Below are positions 36,569 through 46,395 of a stretch of 64,000 nucleotides of DNA, one piece after another. Source of the DNA: Polaribacter sp. (lineage in GTDB: Bacteria; Bacteroidota; Bacteroidia; Flavobacteriales; Flavobacteriaceae); contig JAQXEU010000009.1 of assembly GCA_029250685.1 (NCBI GenBank), forward strand, positions 1 through 64,000, read 5' to 3'. Below the pieces are notes generated by a model, which did no database searches, was not told the DNA's origin, and was given only the letters and a program-made list of their open reading frames with translations. How positions within the stretch are numbered: position 1 is the stretch's first letter; each line of letters starts with the position of its first letter. The position numbers and the translations under genes were made by a program.

Positions 36569-36976
36569 AAAACTCTGAATTGCTAAATCGTACCCTTTAA
36601 TTCCGAAACCGAAAATTACCCCTTTTGCATTTGCAGAAACAAAGCTCTGATGCCTAAATTCTTCTCTTGCCTGTACATTAGAAATATGCACTTCTACAAC
36701 TGGAGTTTCAATTCCCTTTACCGCATCACCTATTCCAACTGAAGTATGTGTATATGCGGCTGCGTTTAAAATAACTCCATCATAATCAAAACCAACCTCA
36801 TGTAATTTATCTATAATCTCTCCTTCAATATTGGATTGAAAATAAGTCAGTTCAATTTCTGAGAATTTATTTTGCAGATTATTGAAAATAGCTTCAAAAG
36901 TTTCTGAACCATAAACTTCAGGTTCTCTTTTTCCTAGTAAATTTAAATTTGGCCCGTTGATAATGATTATTTTCAT
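36563..36976 (-). CDS. aroQ: type II 3-dehydroquinate dehydratase
   Basis: AroQ dehydrates 3-dehydroquinate in the shikimate pathway. It shows the N-terminal NGPNLNLLGKREPEVYG, with the catalytic tyrosine on the flexible loop. NAAAYTHTSVGIGDAV and VEVHISNVQAREEFRHQS carry the catalytic histidine and substrate contacts. It is 137 aa from the ATG at 36976; the longer frame from 36991 would begin inside the promoter. The -7 box ends four bases before the ATG. Confidence 0.96.
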   Translation of the reverse strand: MKIIIINGPNLNLLGKREPEVYGSETFEAIFNNLQNKFSEIELTYFQSNIEGEIIDKLHEVGFDYDGVILNAAAYTHTSVGIGDAVKGIETPVVEVHISNVQAREEFRHQSFVSANAKGVIFGFGIKGYDLAIQSFL

Positions 36977-36980
36977 AGAG

Positions 36981-36988
36981 CAAAAGTA
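36981..36988 (-). promoter_or_regulatory. -7 box (TACTTTTG) 4 nt before aroQ
   Basis: It is an exact TAnnTTTG match on the minus strand, separated from the aroQ ATG by CTCT only. This implies a leaderless or near-leaderless mRNA and decides the start codon. Confidence 0.55.
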
Positions 36989-37002
36989 CAATTAATTCAT
37001 AA

Positions 37003-37031
37003 AAAAACGAAGGCAAAAGCCTTCGTTTTAG
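37003..37031 (-). terminator. Rho-independent terminator after the small barrel gene
   Basis: A 9-bp stem (AACGAAGGC / GCCTTCGTT) with a 4-nt loop is followed on the minus strand by a T run. It separates the barrel gene from aroQ. Confidence 0.85.
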
Positions 37032-37052
37032 TATTATATGCTTAGTTATAAA

Positions 37053-37553
37053 TTAAAATCTATAACCTACACCTATTTGAAAAGTGTCAAATTTTATTGA
37101 AGCACCTGCAGGAGCATTCTCAACTCTATTAGACAAGCCAAGTGAATATCTGGTTGTCACATATATCTTTTCTGAAAAATCATATCCTCCTCCAAAACCT
37201 AGACCAAAACCTAAGGAGTTAAATCCAGCTGGCGCACTTAAAAACAAATCCAATTGTGGACCAGCTTGTAAGTTGAATTTTTCAGAAACATAATATTTCG
37301 CCATGATTGGTATCACTAAAGTATTGTCGGCTGAATTTGCATATTGCAATTCCGGTAGAATACTCAATTTTTCAGCAACTTGAAATTCTGCTGATACCCC
37401 AAGATAAAATCCTGTTTCACCACCAGAAGCTGCAAACCCTCCAGCACTTACTTTAAGTGTTAAATTATGATATCCAGCTGTAACTGCATATTTAATTTTT
37501 TGAGCTTTAACAGAACTCAAACTTGTTACAACTAAAATAGCTGCTAAAATCAC
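37053..37553 (-). CDS. small outer-membrane beta-barrel protein
   Basis: The 166-aa protein has a signal peptide and then about eight beta strands with alternating hydrophobics (KLSILPELQYA, KYYVSEKFNLQAGPQLDLF, GGGYDFSEKIYVTTRYSLGL). It ends in the typical FQIGVGYRF. It resembles OmpX/OmpW-size barrels. The listed GTG start gives a signal peptide lacking its usual basic residues. Three codons upstream, ATT AAA AAA at 37562 would give the expected MKKVILAA, so ATT may be the true start. No function can be assigned. Confidence 0.85.
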   Translation of the reverse strand: MILAAILVVTSLSSVKAQKIKYAVTAGYHNLTLKVSAGGFAASGGETGFYLGVSAEFQVAEKLSILPELQYANSADNTLVIPIMAKYYVSEKFNLQAGPQLDLFLSAPAGFNSLGFGLGFGGGYDFSEKIYVTTRYSLGLSNRVENAPAGASIKFDTFQIGVGYRF

Positions 37554-37644
37554 TTTTTTAATGTTTATTTTTTTATGGTTAGTTTATAAAGATATACTAT
37601 TTTTACTTTAAAAAATGATTTTTTTGTTTATACTGTAAGTCAAT

Positions 37645-38541
37645 ATGAAATGGCAACACGCATTAAAAGATTATCAATTATTTCTAAAAATTGAAAGAGG
37701 ATTAACTAAAAACACGATTGATAGTTACACTAGAGACATTCAAAAATTGATGCTTTTTCTAGAAAAGAATGAAGTTTCTGTTTCACCAATAGAGATAGAT
37801 TCTAAAATCATTCAGCAATTTATTTATGAAGTTGCTAAAAACGTTCAACCAACAACACAATCAAGAGTTATTTCTGGATTGCGTAACTTTTTTGATTATT
37901 TAATTTTTGAAGATTATCGTTCAGAGAATCCAACTGATTTAATTGAAACTCCAAAAATTGGGAGAAAACTACCTGATACATTATCTGAAAACGAAATAAA
38001 CGATTTAATTAATGCTATTGATTTAAGTCATCCACAAGGAGAACGCAACAGAACAATTCTAGAAACAATTTATAGTTGCGGATTAAGAGTTAGCGAAGTA
38101 ATCTCTTTAAAAATTTCAGATTTGTTTTTTGAAGAAGGGTTTGTAAAAGTTCTTGGAAAAGGAAATAAAGAGCGCTACACACCTATAAATTATAATACTC
38201 AAAAGTATATTGCTTTTTATTTAAAAGACATTAGAAGTCATATTTCTCCCCAAAAAGGATATGAAGATGCGCTGTTTTTAAGTCGAAGGGGAAAAGGCTT
38301 ATCCCGTCAAATGATCTTTATGATTATTAAAGATTTGGCAATTAAAATAGATTTGAATAAAAAAATTGGTCCGCATACATTACGACATTCTTTCGCTACA
38401 CATTTATTAGAAGGTGGTGCAGATTTAAGAGCAATACAACAAATGTTAGGTCACGAAAGTATTACAACAACCGAAATTTATGTACATTTAGATAAAACGT
38501 ATTTAAAGAATGTGGTTGAGAAATTTCATCCTAGAAATTAA
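37645..38541 (+). CDS. xerD: XerC/XerD-type tyrosine recombinase
   Basis: It resolves chromosome dimers at dif with FtsK. The N-terminal SAM-like core-binding domain (1-105) and the catalytic domain contain all active residues: R148 (SCGLRVSEV), K172, H244 and R247 (PHTLRHS), H270 (LGHES) and the nucleophile Y279. It is 298 aa. It stands alone in a housekeeping context with its own terminator, so it is the chromosomal recombinase rather than an integrase. Confidence 0.94.
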   Translation: MKWQHALKDYQLFLKIERGLTKNTIDSYTRDIQKLMLFLEKNEVSVSPIEIDSKIIQQFIYEVAKNVQPTTQSRVISGLRNFFDYLIFEDYRSENPTDLIETPKIGRKLPDTLSENEINDLINAIDLSHPQGERNRTILETIYSCGLRVSEVISLKISDLFFEEGFVKVLGKGNKERYTPINYNTQKYIAFYLKDIRSHISPQKGYEDALFLSRRGKGLSRQMIFMIIKDLAIKIDLNKKIGPHTLRHSFATHLLEGGADLRAIQQMLGHESITTTEIYVHLDKTYLKNVVEKFHPRN

Positions 38542-38542
38542 A

Positions 38543-38573
38543 AAAGCCTTAAGATAAATCTTAAGGCTTTTTA
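38543..38573 (+). terminator. Rho-independent terminator of xerD, possibly bidirectional
   Basis: A long stem of AAGCCTTAAGAT with its complement and a very short loop is followed by T residues, immediately after the xerD stop and before the rny 3' end. Confidence 0.85.
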
Positions 38574-38591
38574 ATAATATAATTTTAAACT

Positions 38592-40157
38592 TTATTTCGC
38601 TACGTTTACTGCTCTAGTTTCTCTAATTACAGTAACTTTTACTTGACCCGGATATGTCATGTCATTTTGAATTTTCTGTGAAATTCCGAAAGATAATTCT
38701 GAAGCTTTTTCATCACTTACTTTTGCACTTTCAACCATAACTCTTAATTCACGTCCTGCTTGAATTGCATATGCTTTTTGCACTCCGTTAAATCCGAAAG
38801 CAATTTCTTCTAAATCTTTTAAACGTTGAATGTACGAATCTAAAACTTGTCTTCTTGCTCCTGGTCTAGCACCCGAAATAGCATCACAAACTTGTACAAT
38901 TGGTGACAATAAACTTTTCATTTCTATTTCATCATGATGCGCTCCAATCGCATTACAAACTTCTGGTTTTTCACCATATTTTTCTGCCCATTGCATTCCT
39001 AATAACGCATGCGGAAGTTCACTTTCTGCATCTGGCACCTTTCCTATATCATGCAATAAACCAGCACGTTTTGCCATTTTAGCATTTAAGCCCATCTCTG
39101 CAGCCATAATTCCACATAAATTAGAAACTTCTCTAGAGTGTTGTAATAAATTTTGACCGTAAGAAGAACGGTATTTCATACGCCCAACAGTTTTAATTAA
39201 CTCTGGATGTAAACCATTTATTCCTAAATCAATAATGGTACGTTTACCAACTTCTATGATTTCTTGTGTGATTTGTTTTTCTGTCTTTTTAACAACTTCC
39301 TCAATTCTCGCTGGGTGAATTCTTCCATCGGTAACTAATTTATGCAAAGACAATCTTGCAATTTCTCTTCTAACAGGATCAAAACAAGATAAAATAATTG
39401 CTTCTGGTGTATCATCAACAATAATTTCAACTCCAGTTGCAGCTTCAATTGCTCTAATGTTTCTCCCTTCTCTACCAATAATTCTACCTTTTACATCATC
39501 AGATTCTAAGTTGAATACAGAAACACAGTTTTCTACTGCTTGTTCTACCCCAACTCTCTGAATAGTACTTAAAACAAGTTTTCTTGCATCTTGTTCAGCC
39601 GTTAATTTTGCTTCTTCAAGTGAATTCTGAATAAAAGCCATTGCATCGGTTTTAGCTTCATCCTTTAGTGTAGTAACTAACTCTTTTTTAGCTTCTTCGG
39701 CAGATAAACCTGATATTTGCTCAAGCATATCAACTTGCCTATGATGCATTTTATTTAAATCTCCTTCTTTCTTTTCTAAGAAATCTAACTTATGTGTAAA
39801 GTCGGCTTCTTTTTGTTCTAAAGATTTATTAAGCTTTTTATTCTTATCTAATTCTGATGCTACTTGAGACTCTCTATCTCGAATTCTTTTTTCTACATCA
39901 GAAATTTTCTTTTCTCTAGATAATATTACTTTTTCGTGCTCAGCTTTCAGTTCTATAAACTTTTCTTTTGCCTGTAATATTTTGTCTTTCTTAAGAGACT
40001 CAGCATCTATTTTCGCTTCTTTAACAATTGACGCTGCTTCTTTTCTTGTACTATTTAAAAGTTTTTTTCCTTTTGATTTTTCTATTGCTACCGCAATAAT
40101 AAATCCTATAACTGCTCCAACTACACTAAGTGCAAAAGGAAGTATCATTCCATCCAT
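38592..40157 (-). CDS. rny: ribonuclease Y
   Basis: RNase Y is a membrane-anchored endoribonuclease that starts mRNA decay. It has an N-terminal helix (about 4-24), a long coiled coil (about 30-190), a KH domain ([23 protein letters not shown]) and an HD domain with the metal site LLHDIGKV and the AIGAHHDEI segment. At 521 aa it is complete. It lies downstream of zapA and the probable 6S RNA on the same strand. Confidence 0.97.
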   Translation of the reverse strand: MDGMILPFALSVVGAVIGFIIAVAIEKSKGKKLLNSTRKEAASIVKEAKIDAESLKKDKILQAKEKFIELKAEHEKVILSREKKISDVEKRIRDRESQVASELDKNKKLNKSLEQKEADFTHKLDFLEKKEGDLNKMHHRQVDMLEQISGLSAEEAKKELVTTLKDEAKTDAMAFIQNSLEEAKLTAEQDARKLVLSTIQRVGVEQAVENCVSVFNLESDDVKGRIIGREGRNIRAIEAATGVEIIVDDTPEAIILSCFDPVRREIARLSLHKLVTDGRIHPARIEEVVKKTEKQITQEIIEVGKRTIIDLGINGLHPELIKTVGRMKYRSSYGQNLLQHSREVSNLCGIMAAEMGLNAKMAKRAGLLHDIGKVPDAESELPHALLGMQWAEKYGEKPEVCNAIGAHHDEIEMKSLLSPIVQVCDAISGARPGARRQVLDSYIQRLKDLEEIAFGFNGVQKAYAIQAGRELRVMVESAKVSDEKASELSFGISQKIQNDMTYPGQVKVTVIRETRAVNVAK

Positions 40158-40175
40158 AATTTACTATTTATATAT

Positions 40176-40337
40176 AAAAAAAGCCTACATCAGTTGTTTT
40201 TTTAAACTCCATTATGGCATTTATAGGACTAACTAATTGATCAAGGATCCGTTTAAAACGGCTTGCTTTTACAATTAAGACTCATCCTTCATAATTGAAT
40301 AGTGTTGAGTTTAATAAACTTATACTAACGTAGGCAG
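40176..40337 (-). ncRNA. ssrS: probable 6S RNA between zapA and rny
   Basis: A 160-nt segment is closed by a long-range helix: ACTAACGTAGGC (40324-40335) pairs with GCCTACATCAGT (40183-40194), apart from a mismatch and a wobble. On the minus strand seven T residues follow, as in an intrinsic terminator. Size, terminal closing stem, open A+T-rich centre and position next to zapA all fit 6S RNA, which binds RNA polymerase in stationary phase and often neighbours zapA in bacteria. The identification rests on structure and synteny, not on a covariance search. Confidence 0.62.
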
Positions 40338-40363
40338 TGTATTTTAATGTTATTTTAAAGAAC

Positions 40364-40657
40364 TTAGCCTAAATGAGATTGTAACATTTCATTTAGTTCA
40401 TTTATTTTTTCTAATGCTTTATCTGTATTTTCACTTTTATCAATTGACGATATCTCTAATTGTGATGCAAATCGCAATGCGCACATTGCAAGAACATCTT
40501 GTTTGTCATTAACTGCATAATTTTGCTCGTATAAAGAAATCAACTGATTAATGTTACCTGCTGCTTTTCGCATACCTTCTTCTTCTTGCGTATTTTTAAC
40601 ACTTAAAGGATAAGTTCTACCTGCAATTACTACATTAATTTTTAATTTACCTGACAC
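40364..40657 (-). CDS. zapA: cell division protein ZapA
   Basis: ZapA bundles FtsZ filaments at the Z-ring. The beta-hairpin start (LKINVVIAGRTYPLSV), the EEEGMRKAAGNINQLI helix and the long C-terminal helix are typical. I chose GTG at 40657 (97 aa), which gives the family N-terminus. A longer frame from 40696 would overlap the preceding gene. It is preceded by a coiled-coil gene and followed by the probable 6S RNA. Confidence 0.92.
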   Translation of the reverse strand: MSGKLKINVVIAGRTYPLSVKNTQEEEGMRKAAGNINQLISLYEQNYAVNDKQDVLAMCALRFASQLEISSIDKSENTDKALEKINELNEMLQSHLG

Positions 40658-40671
40658 TGTTAATGACTTTT

Positions 40672-40962
40672 TTATTCGCTTAATTGAACAATACATTTAT
40701 CGATTTCTCGAATTAAAGCATTTATTTTGAGTTTTGTTTCTCGTGTACTTTCGTTACTGCCATCAATAGTTTTTGCAATTTTAAGAAGTTCGTGTTTTTT
40801 ATTTTGATCTTCTATGATTTGCAGATTCACATTTAATTGAGTTTGTAATTTACCAACATTTTGAAGAAGTATTTCGTTTTCTTCTTTTAAAAATTCATAA
40901 TTCGCTAAAAGTGTTTTTAACTTATCTTCCAGTGAATGAATTGCTTCTAATGCTTTACTCAT
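40672..40962 (-). CDS. small coiled-coil protein upstream of zapA (ZapB-like in size and shape)
   Basis: The 96-aa protein is almost wholly helical with heptad hydrophobics (LEDKLKTLLANYEFLKEENEILLQNVGKLQTQL). It lies 14 bp before zapA and shares a strong promoter with it. Its position and form suggest a division-site partner of ZapA, by analogy with ZapB. Sequence homology to ZapB cannot be claimed. Confidence 0.8.
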   Translation of the reverse strand: MSKALEAIHSLEDKLKTLLANYEFLKEENEILLQNVGKLQTQLNVNLQIIEDQNKKHELLKIAKTIDGSNESTRETKLKINALIREIDKCIVQLSE

Positions 40963-40989
40963 TAATTTTCTGAATCAAAACTATTTCAA

Positions 40990-41021
40990 CAAAGTTAACA
41001 TTCTGAATTAGAAAAGCCAAA
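40990..41021 (-). promoter_or_regulatory. full -33/-7 promoter of the coiled-coil-zapA-6S-rny cluster
   Basis: On the minus strand a TTTG (41021-41018) is followed after 20 nt by TAACTTTG (40997-40990), an exact Bacteroidota promoter. The leader to the coiled-coil ATG is 27 nt. No separate promoter is evident before the probable 6S RNA. Confidence 0.7.
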
Positions 41022-41130
41022 AAAATAAACTCTTTTTAAATTATTATTTCTAAACTACTGTTTGTTAGTATTCTATAAGATTGACTTTTATCTACTTATA
41101 TTTTTCCCTATTTTAGCTAAAAATTGAAAT

Positions 41131-42828
41131 TTGAGAACATTATTTCTTTTGTTAACCGTATTTACGACCACTTTATTTTTCGGTCAAAAAAAGTATCCTA
41201 CTAAAGATTTCAGAAACCCATTAGAAATAAAAACTGTTTTGGTAGGAACTTTTGGTGAATTAAGAACTAATCATTTTCACGCTGGTTTAGATATTAAAAC
41301 CCAACGAAAAGAAGGTTTAAAAGTATACGCAGCAGCTGACGGTTTTGTTTCTAGAATTAAAGTTGCGCTTTGGGGTTATGGAAAGGTAATTTACATTTCA
41401 CATCCAAATGGCTACACAACTGTTTACGCGCATGTTAGTAAATTCGGAAAAGGAATTCAAGAATATGTAAAGGCAATTCAATATAAAAAAGAGAGCTACG
41501 AAACCGGAAATATTTTTCCAAAAAAAGGAGAAATTCCAATTAAAAAAGGACAAATAATTGCTTATTCTGGAAGTACTGGCGGATTTGTTGCACCACATTT
41601 GCATTACGAAATTAGAGATACAAAAACAGAAAAAATAATCAATCCCTTTTTATTTGGCATCAAAGTAAAAGATACAATAGCTCCAAAAATTAGAGGATTA
41701 TTTGTATATCCATTAGCTGATTCAACACGAATTAACAAGTCAATAAAAAAATCATTATTAGCTTTTAAATCGATTGGTAATAACACATATACAACGAATA
41801 GAATTACCGCTAAAGGTCCAATTGGTTTTGGCATTCAAGTTTTTGATCAATTGAATGGAGCGCCTAATAAAAACGGAATTTACAGTTTAGAAATGAACGT
41901 AAATGGACATAAAGTTTATCATCACAAATTTGAAACTTTTTCGTTTGCAACAAGTAAGCACATCAATTTATTGATAGACTATGAAAATTACGCTCGTTTT
42001 AAGAATAAGTTTCAAAAAACATTTAAAGATAAATCAAGTAAATTAAAAATCTTTAAATCACTTATAAATAACGGAGTTGTAAATATTAAAAAAGGCTTCA
42101 ACTATAAAGTAGAAATCATTGCTTCAGATTTTGAAGGTAACAAAACAACAATTAGAGTTCCTGTAAAAGGCGTTGAAAGTAATGCTGTTTTTAGACAAGT
42201 AAAAGATACAACTGCTTATAAAATTACAGCAAATAAATTCAATAAATTTGAACATAATGGAGTAACAATTGCGTTTCCGAAAAACACTTTTTACAAAGAT
42301 TTCTATTTAGATTTTAAAGTTGAAAATGATATTGCAATTATTCATAAACCAAGAATTCCGTTAGATAAAAGTTATACGTTAACTTTTGATGTTTCTAAGT
42401 TTACAGAAGAAGAAAAAAGCCAATTATATATTGCAAATATCAACAACAAAAAATATCCTTCTCATCAAAACACAAGAAAAAAAGGGAACAAAGTTTTTAC
42501 TACAACAAAAACTTTAGGTAAATACACATTACTATTTGATAAACAGAAGCCTGTAATAAATATAAAAAGATTTAAAAGCGGGCAATGGATTACAAAACAC
42601 AATAAAATTGTTGTGAAAATTGAAGACAAAAAAACTGGCATAAAATCGTACAGAGCAACCATTGATGGCCAATGGATTTTAATGGAATACGATTTAAAAA
42701 AGAAACAAATTGTCTATGATTTTAAAGATAAAAAATTAGTTGGCGCAAAACATCTTTTAGAAATTGAAGTAGAAGATAATGTTGGAAATACGAATACGCT
42801 TAGTGCTACGTTCTATAAAAAAGAATAA
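41131..42828 (+). CDS. M23-family metallopeptidase (LytM-type)
   Basis: A signal peptide (ends LFFGQ) is followed by a LytM domain at about 30-180. It has the zinc ligands His50 and Asp54 (NHFHAGLDI) and the HLH motif (His156, His158). About 380 residues of beta-rich C-terminal domains follow. Such proteins cut or bind peptidoglycan peptide bridges in the periplasm. At 565 aa it matches the long Bacteroidota version. The start is TTG. The TonB-dependent receptor gene follows 26 bases later. Confidence 0.9.
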   Translation: MRTLFLLLTVFTTTLFFGQKKYPTKDFRNPLEIKTVLVGTFGELRTNHFHAGLDIKTQRKEGLKVYAAADGFVSRIKVALWGYGKVIYISHPNGYTTVYAHVSKFGKGIQEYVKAIQYKKESYETGNIFPKKGEIPIKKGQIIAYSGSTGGFVAPHLHYEIRDTKTEKIINPFLFGIKVKDTIAPKIRGLFVYPLADSTRINKSIKKSLLAFKSIGNNTYTTNRITAKGPIGFGIQVFDQLNGAPNKNGIYSLEMNVNGHKVYHHKFETFSFATSKHINLLIDYENYARFKNKFQKTFKDKSSKLKIFKSLINNGVVNIKKGFNYKVEIIASDFEGNKTTIRVPVKGVESNAVFRQVKDTTAYKITANKFNKFEHNGVTIAFPKNTFYKDFYLDFKVENDIAIIHKPRIPLDKSYTLTFDVSKFTEEEKSQLYIANINNKKYPSHQNTRKKGNKVFTTTKTLGKYTLLFDKQKPVINIKRFKSGQWITKHNKIVVKIEDKKTGIKSYRATIDGQWILMEYDLKKKQIVYDFKDKKLVGAKHLLEIEVEDNVGNTNTLSATFYKKE

Positions 42829-42854
42829 ATTAGCGTTTTAAATAAATCACCTAA

Positions 42855-45305
42855 GTGAAAAGACTTTTTTTATCATTATTTCTAATCTTCCCTTTTGCGC
42901 TTCTAGCACAAAATACTACAACTTTAAAAGGTGTTGTTAAGAACAAACAAAACTCGCCGATTAAAAATGTATCAATCAAATACAATAACAAAGGAACAGT
43001 TACAGACGCAAACGGATATTACGAATTAACAATTCCGATTAGAAAAACCATTGAAGTTATTTTTAGTCATGTTTCTTATCTCAAACACACTAAAAAAATC
43101 ACATTAAGAAGCAAAAGAACACTTACATACTCACCCACTTTAGTTTCATTAAATAAAGAATTGAACGAAGTTATTATCAAAAATAACAGAAACAATGCAA
43201 AAGGAATAAAAACAATTGATGTTGCTGACGTGAAACGTTTACCTGGCGTAAACGCTGGTGTTGAAAATTTATTAATGACAATGCCAGGCGTTAATAATAA
43301 CAATGAATTAAGCACACAATATAATGTTAGAGGTGGTAATTTTGATGAAAACTTGGTGTATGTTAACGGAATTGAAGTGTATCGTCCATTTTTAGTTCGT
43401 TCTGGTCAACAAGAAGGTTTGAGTTTTATCAATTCAAATATGGTGCAAAATATCCACTTTTCGGCAGGTGGATTTCAAGCAAAATATGGAGATAAACTAT
43501 CATCTGTTTTAGATATTACGTATAAAAAACCAACCACTTTTAAAACTCAAGTAGAATTAAGTTTAGTTGGCGCAAGCGCAACGATAGAAGGGCAGACTAA
43601 AGATAAAAAAGGTAGCGCAATCATTGGATTTAGGCATAGAAACAACAGTTTATTTGTAAATAGCAAACAAATTGAAACGAATTACAAACCCAGTTTCACA
43701 GACGTTCAAGCATTAGCGAGTTATCAAATTAATAATAAATTGAGTGTAGATTTTTTAGGAAACTTTTCTTTAAACAATTACAATTACACACCAATTTCTA
43801 GAAGAACACGCTTCGGAACATTGGTAAACCCAATTGAACTGGTTGTTTTTTACAGCGGACAAGAAAAAGACAAATACATTACTAGTTTTGGTGCTTTTAA
43901 AGCGGATTATAAGCTCAATAAAGAAATTACATTAAGCGCAACTACATCATTATACAATACGCAAGAAGAAGAGTATTTTGATATTTTGGCCTCATATAAT
44001 TTGGGTGAAGTTGACAGTAATTTAGGTTCTAAAAACTTTGGAGAAGTTGAGTTTTCAACAGGAATTGGCTCACAATTAAATCATGCGAGAAACGATTTAG
44101 ACGCACTAATTACGAATTTACAACTAAAAGGAATTTATAAAAAAGACAACAATCAAATTGAAGTCGGAATTAAATACCAACTTGAAGATATAAAAGACCG
44201 AATTATAGAATGGGAAGTGATCGACTCTGTGGGTTTTGCCATTCGACCGCCACATCATTCTATAAATAACCAACCTTACGACCCGTATAAAAGCGAATTA
44301 AAACCATATCAAAGTATTAGAGCAACGAATAATGTTACAATTAATCGTATTTCGGGATTTGCGCAATTTAGTAGAAAAGATTTTTTGAACGAACATCAAA
44401 TTTGGTATAATGTGGGAATGCGTTTTCAGAATTGGTCTGTTAAAGCAAATGGAACCACAAAAGAAAGTCATTTTATTTTTAGTCCACGAGCACAATTTGC
44501 CATCAAACCAGACTGGGAAAAAGACATGCTATTCAGAGTTTCTGGAGGATTTTATTACCAACCGCCCTTCTATAAAGAGCTAAAAGATAATCTAGGTGGA
44601 ATTCATCCTGAAGTAGAAGCTCAGCGATCTATTCATGCAGTAATTGGCAATGATTATAGTTTTACCATGTGGAATCGTCCTTTTAAACTAACTACAGAAA
44701 TTTACTACAAGCATTTAAGTAATGTAAATCCGTATACGGTAGACAATGTTCGTATTCGATATCAAGCAAAAAATAACGCAACTGCTTATGCTGCAGGAAT
44801 CGACATTCGTTTAAATGGAGAATTTGTTCCTGGTAACGAAAGCTGGATTAGTTTAGGGTTGCTTAAGACACAAGAAAATATAGATGGAAAAGGATTTATT
44901 GACAGACCAACCGATCAACGCTTTAAATTAGGTGTTTTATTCCAAGATTACGTTCCTAATTTACCAGACTTAAAAGCCTATTTAAATTTAGTGTATAACT
45001 CGGGTGTTCCTGGCGGATCTCCTAGTTATGCCGATGTATATAAATTTCAAAGTCGATTGGGTGCATACAAACGTGCTGACATAGGAGTTTCATATATTTT
45101 TGTGGATACCAATAAAAAAGCGACTTCTAATTGGTTAAGGTATTTTAAAGAATTAACTGCAGGATTGGAATTGTTTAATTTATTCGACATCAACAACTCT
45201 ATTACCAATACTTGGGTACGCGACGTATATTCTAAAACCATGTATGGAATTCCGAATTATATGACGGGTAGAGTTTTAAATTTTAAAATTGGAATGCAGT
45301 TTTAA
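42855..45305 (+). CDS. TonB-dependent receptor with carboxypeptidase-like N-terminal domain
   Basis: A signal peptide (ends ALLAQ) is followed by a carboxypeptidase-regulatory-like beta-sandwich (about 22-105, KGVVKNKQNSPIKNVSI). The plug domain (about 125-230) contains TQYNVRGGNFDENLVYVNGIE. A 22-strand barrel ends in NFKIGMQF. At 816 aa it is complete, with a GTG start. No SusD partner adjoins, so it is not a standard polysaccharide locus. The substrate is unknown. Confidence 0.92.
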   Translation: MKRLFLSLFLIFPFALLAQNTTTLKGVVKNKQNSPIKNVSIKYNNKGTVTDANGYYELTIPIRKTIEVIFSHVSYLKHTKKITLRSKRTLTYSPTLVSLNKELNEVIIKNNRNNAKGIKTIDVADVKRLPGVNAGVENLLMTMPGVNNNNELSTQYNVRGGNFDENLVYVNGIEVYRPFLVRSGQQEGLSFINSNMVQNIHFSAGGFQAKYGDKLSSVLDITYKKPTTFKTQVELSLVGASATIEGQTKDKKGSAIIGFRHRNNSLFVNSKQIETNYKPSFTDVQALASYQINNKLSVDFLGNFSLNNYNYTPISRRTRFGTLVNPIELVVFYSGQEKDKYITSFGAFKADYKLNKEITLSATTSLYNTQEEEYFDILASYNLGEVDSNLGSKNFGEVEFSTGIGSQLNHARNDLDALITNLQLKGIYKKDNNQIEVGIKYQLEDIKDRIIEWEVIDSVGFAIRPPHHSINNQPYDPYKSELKPYQSIRATNNVTINRISGFAQFSRKDFLNEHQIWYNVGMRFQNWSVKANGTTKESHFIFSPRAQFAIKPDWEKDMLFRVSGGFYYQPPFYKELKDNLGGIHPEVEAQRSIHAVIGNDYSFTMWNRPFKLTTEIYYKHLSNVNPYTVDNVRIRYQAKNNATAYAAGIDIRLNGEFVPGNESWISLGLLKTQENIDGKGFIDRPTDQRFKLGVLFQDYVPNLPDLKAYLNLVYNSGVPGGSPSYADVYKFQSRLGAYKRADIGVSYIFVDTNKKATSNWLRYFKELTAGLELFNLFDINNSITNTWVRDVYSKTMYGIPNYMTGRVLNFKIGMQF

Positions 45306-45364
45306 TTTAGAATTATTCTTTTAACAAAATAGCATACATTTACTTCATTATCAAATTATTATCA

Positions 45365-46387
45365 ATGATGAATAGTAACAATATAAATTTAGTTAAGCTT
45401 ATTATAGTTACATTAATACTCTTTTCATGCAACTCAAAAATAGAGAAAAGCAATAGCTACACAGTTAATGCCAATATTCAAGGAGTAAAAAACGGCTATG
45501 CTCAATTAGCCATGCTAGACTTAGTAACAAATGAGCGTGTAAATATTGACTCTACAGAAATAATAAATGGCAAATTTTCTTTTACAGGGGATTTAAAAAA
45601 CCCGTACCTGCACACAATCTTTATTAATGGTGACAAAAATAAAATTCATTTTTTTCTAGAAAACAGTAAAATAAATATTAACGCTAATATTAAAGATATA
45701 GAAAATGCCAAAATAGTTGGTTCAAGAGAAGATAGTTTATTTCGCTATTATAAGATAGATGATATTTTTGACAGAAAGAAAGGAATGGAAATAATGTTAA
45801 ACAACCCTGATTACTCTTTTGCTGCTTTTACAGCTTATTACCAATTTCAGGTTCACAACATCTCTAAAGACACTATGTCTTTGATTGTAAACAACTTTAA
45901 AAAACCAATAACAGAAACAATCTATTTTGAGCATTTAAACAAATTATATTCAAACATAAAAAGAGTTGCTATTTCTGCTCCAGCTCCAGCATTTTCTGTG
46001 CCTGATGTAAATGGAGACATCGTTACATTAAACGACTATAAAGGCAAGTATGTTTTGATAGATTTCTGGGCATCTTGGTGCGCACCATGTAGAGCTGCAA
46101 ATCCAACTTTAGTAAAAACTTATAATGGATTAAAAGATAGAAATTTTACTATTCTAGGTATTTCTGTTGACAAAAGCAGAAAAGGGTGGCTTAAGGCTAT
46201 TGAGAAAGATAACTTACCTTGGACAAACATCTCTAACGTTAAAGGATGGGATATTGTTTCAGATGACTATGGTGTTAAAGCTGTTCCACAAAATTTCTTA
46301 ATTGACCCAGAAGGGAAAATTATTGATAAAAACATAGAACCACATGACTTAATGGAGCGGTTAAATGCTATTTTGCCTAAAAAATAA
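45365..46387 (+). CDS. TlpA-family thioredoxin-like lipoprotein with DUF4369-type N-terminus
   Basis: A lipoprotein signal (LFSCNS) is followed by a beta-rich DUF4369-type domain (SYTVNANIQGVKNGYAQLA). The C-terminal thioredoxin domain has the redox site WASWCAPCRAAN. Such proteins keep envelope thiols reduced. The start is one of two adjacent ATGs at 45365/45368. It is followed by an SGNH hydrolase eight bases downstream. Confidence 0.9.
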   Translation: MMNSNNINLVKLIIVTLILFSCNSKIEKSNSYTVNANIQGVKNGYAQLAMLDLVTNERVNIDSTEIINGKFSFTGDLKNPYLHTIFINGDKNKIHFFLENSKININANIKDIENAKIVGSREDSLFRYYKIDDIFDRKKGMEIMLNNPDYSFAAFTAYYQFQVHNISKDTMSLIVNNFKKPITETIYFEHLNKLYSNIKRVAISAPAPAFSVPDVNGDIVTLNDYKGKYVLIDFWASWCAPCRAANPTLVKTYNGLKDRNFTILGISVDKSRKGWLKAIEKDNLPWTNISNVKGWDIVSDDYGVKAVPQNFLIDPEGKIIDKNIEPHDLMERLNAILPKK

Positions 46388-46395
46388 TACAGCTT

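Noticed and set aside
36977-36991. Upstream ATG start for aroQ
   Set aside because: It overlaps the -7 box at 36981-36988 and adds residues before the conserved family start MKIIIINGPN.
37645-38541. Tyrosine recombinase as a mobile-element integrase
   Set aside because: It has XerD length and motifs. There are no att-like repeats, tRNA or phage genes nearby, and it has its own terminator in a housekeeping context.
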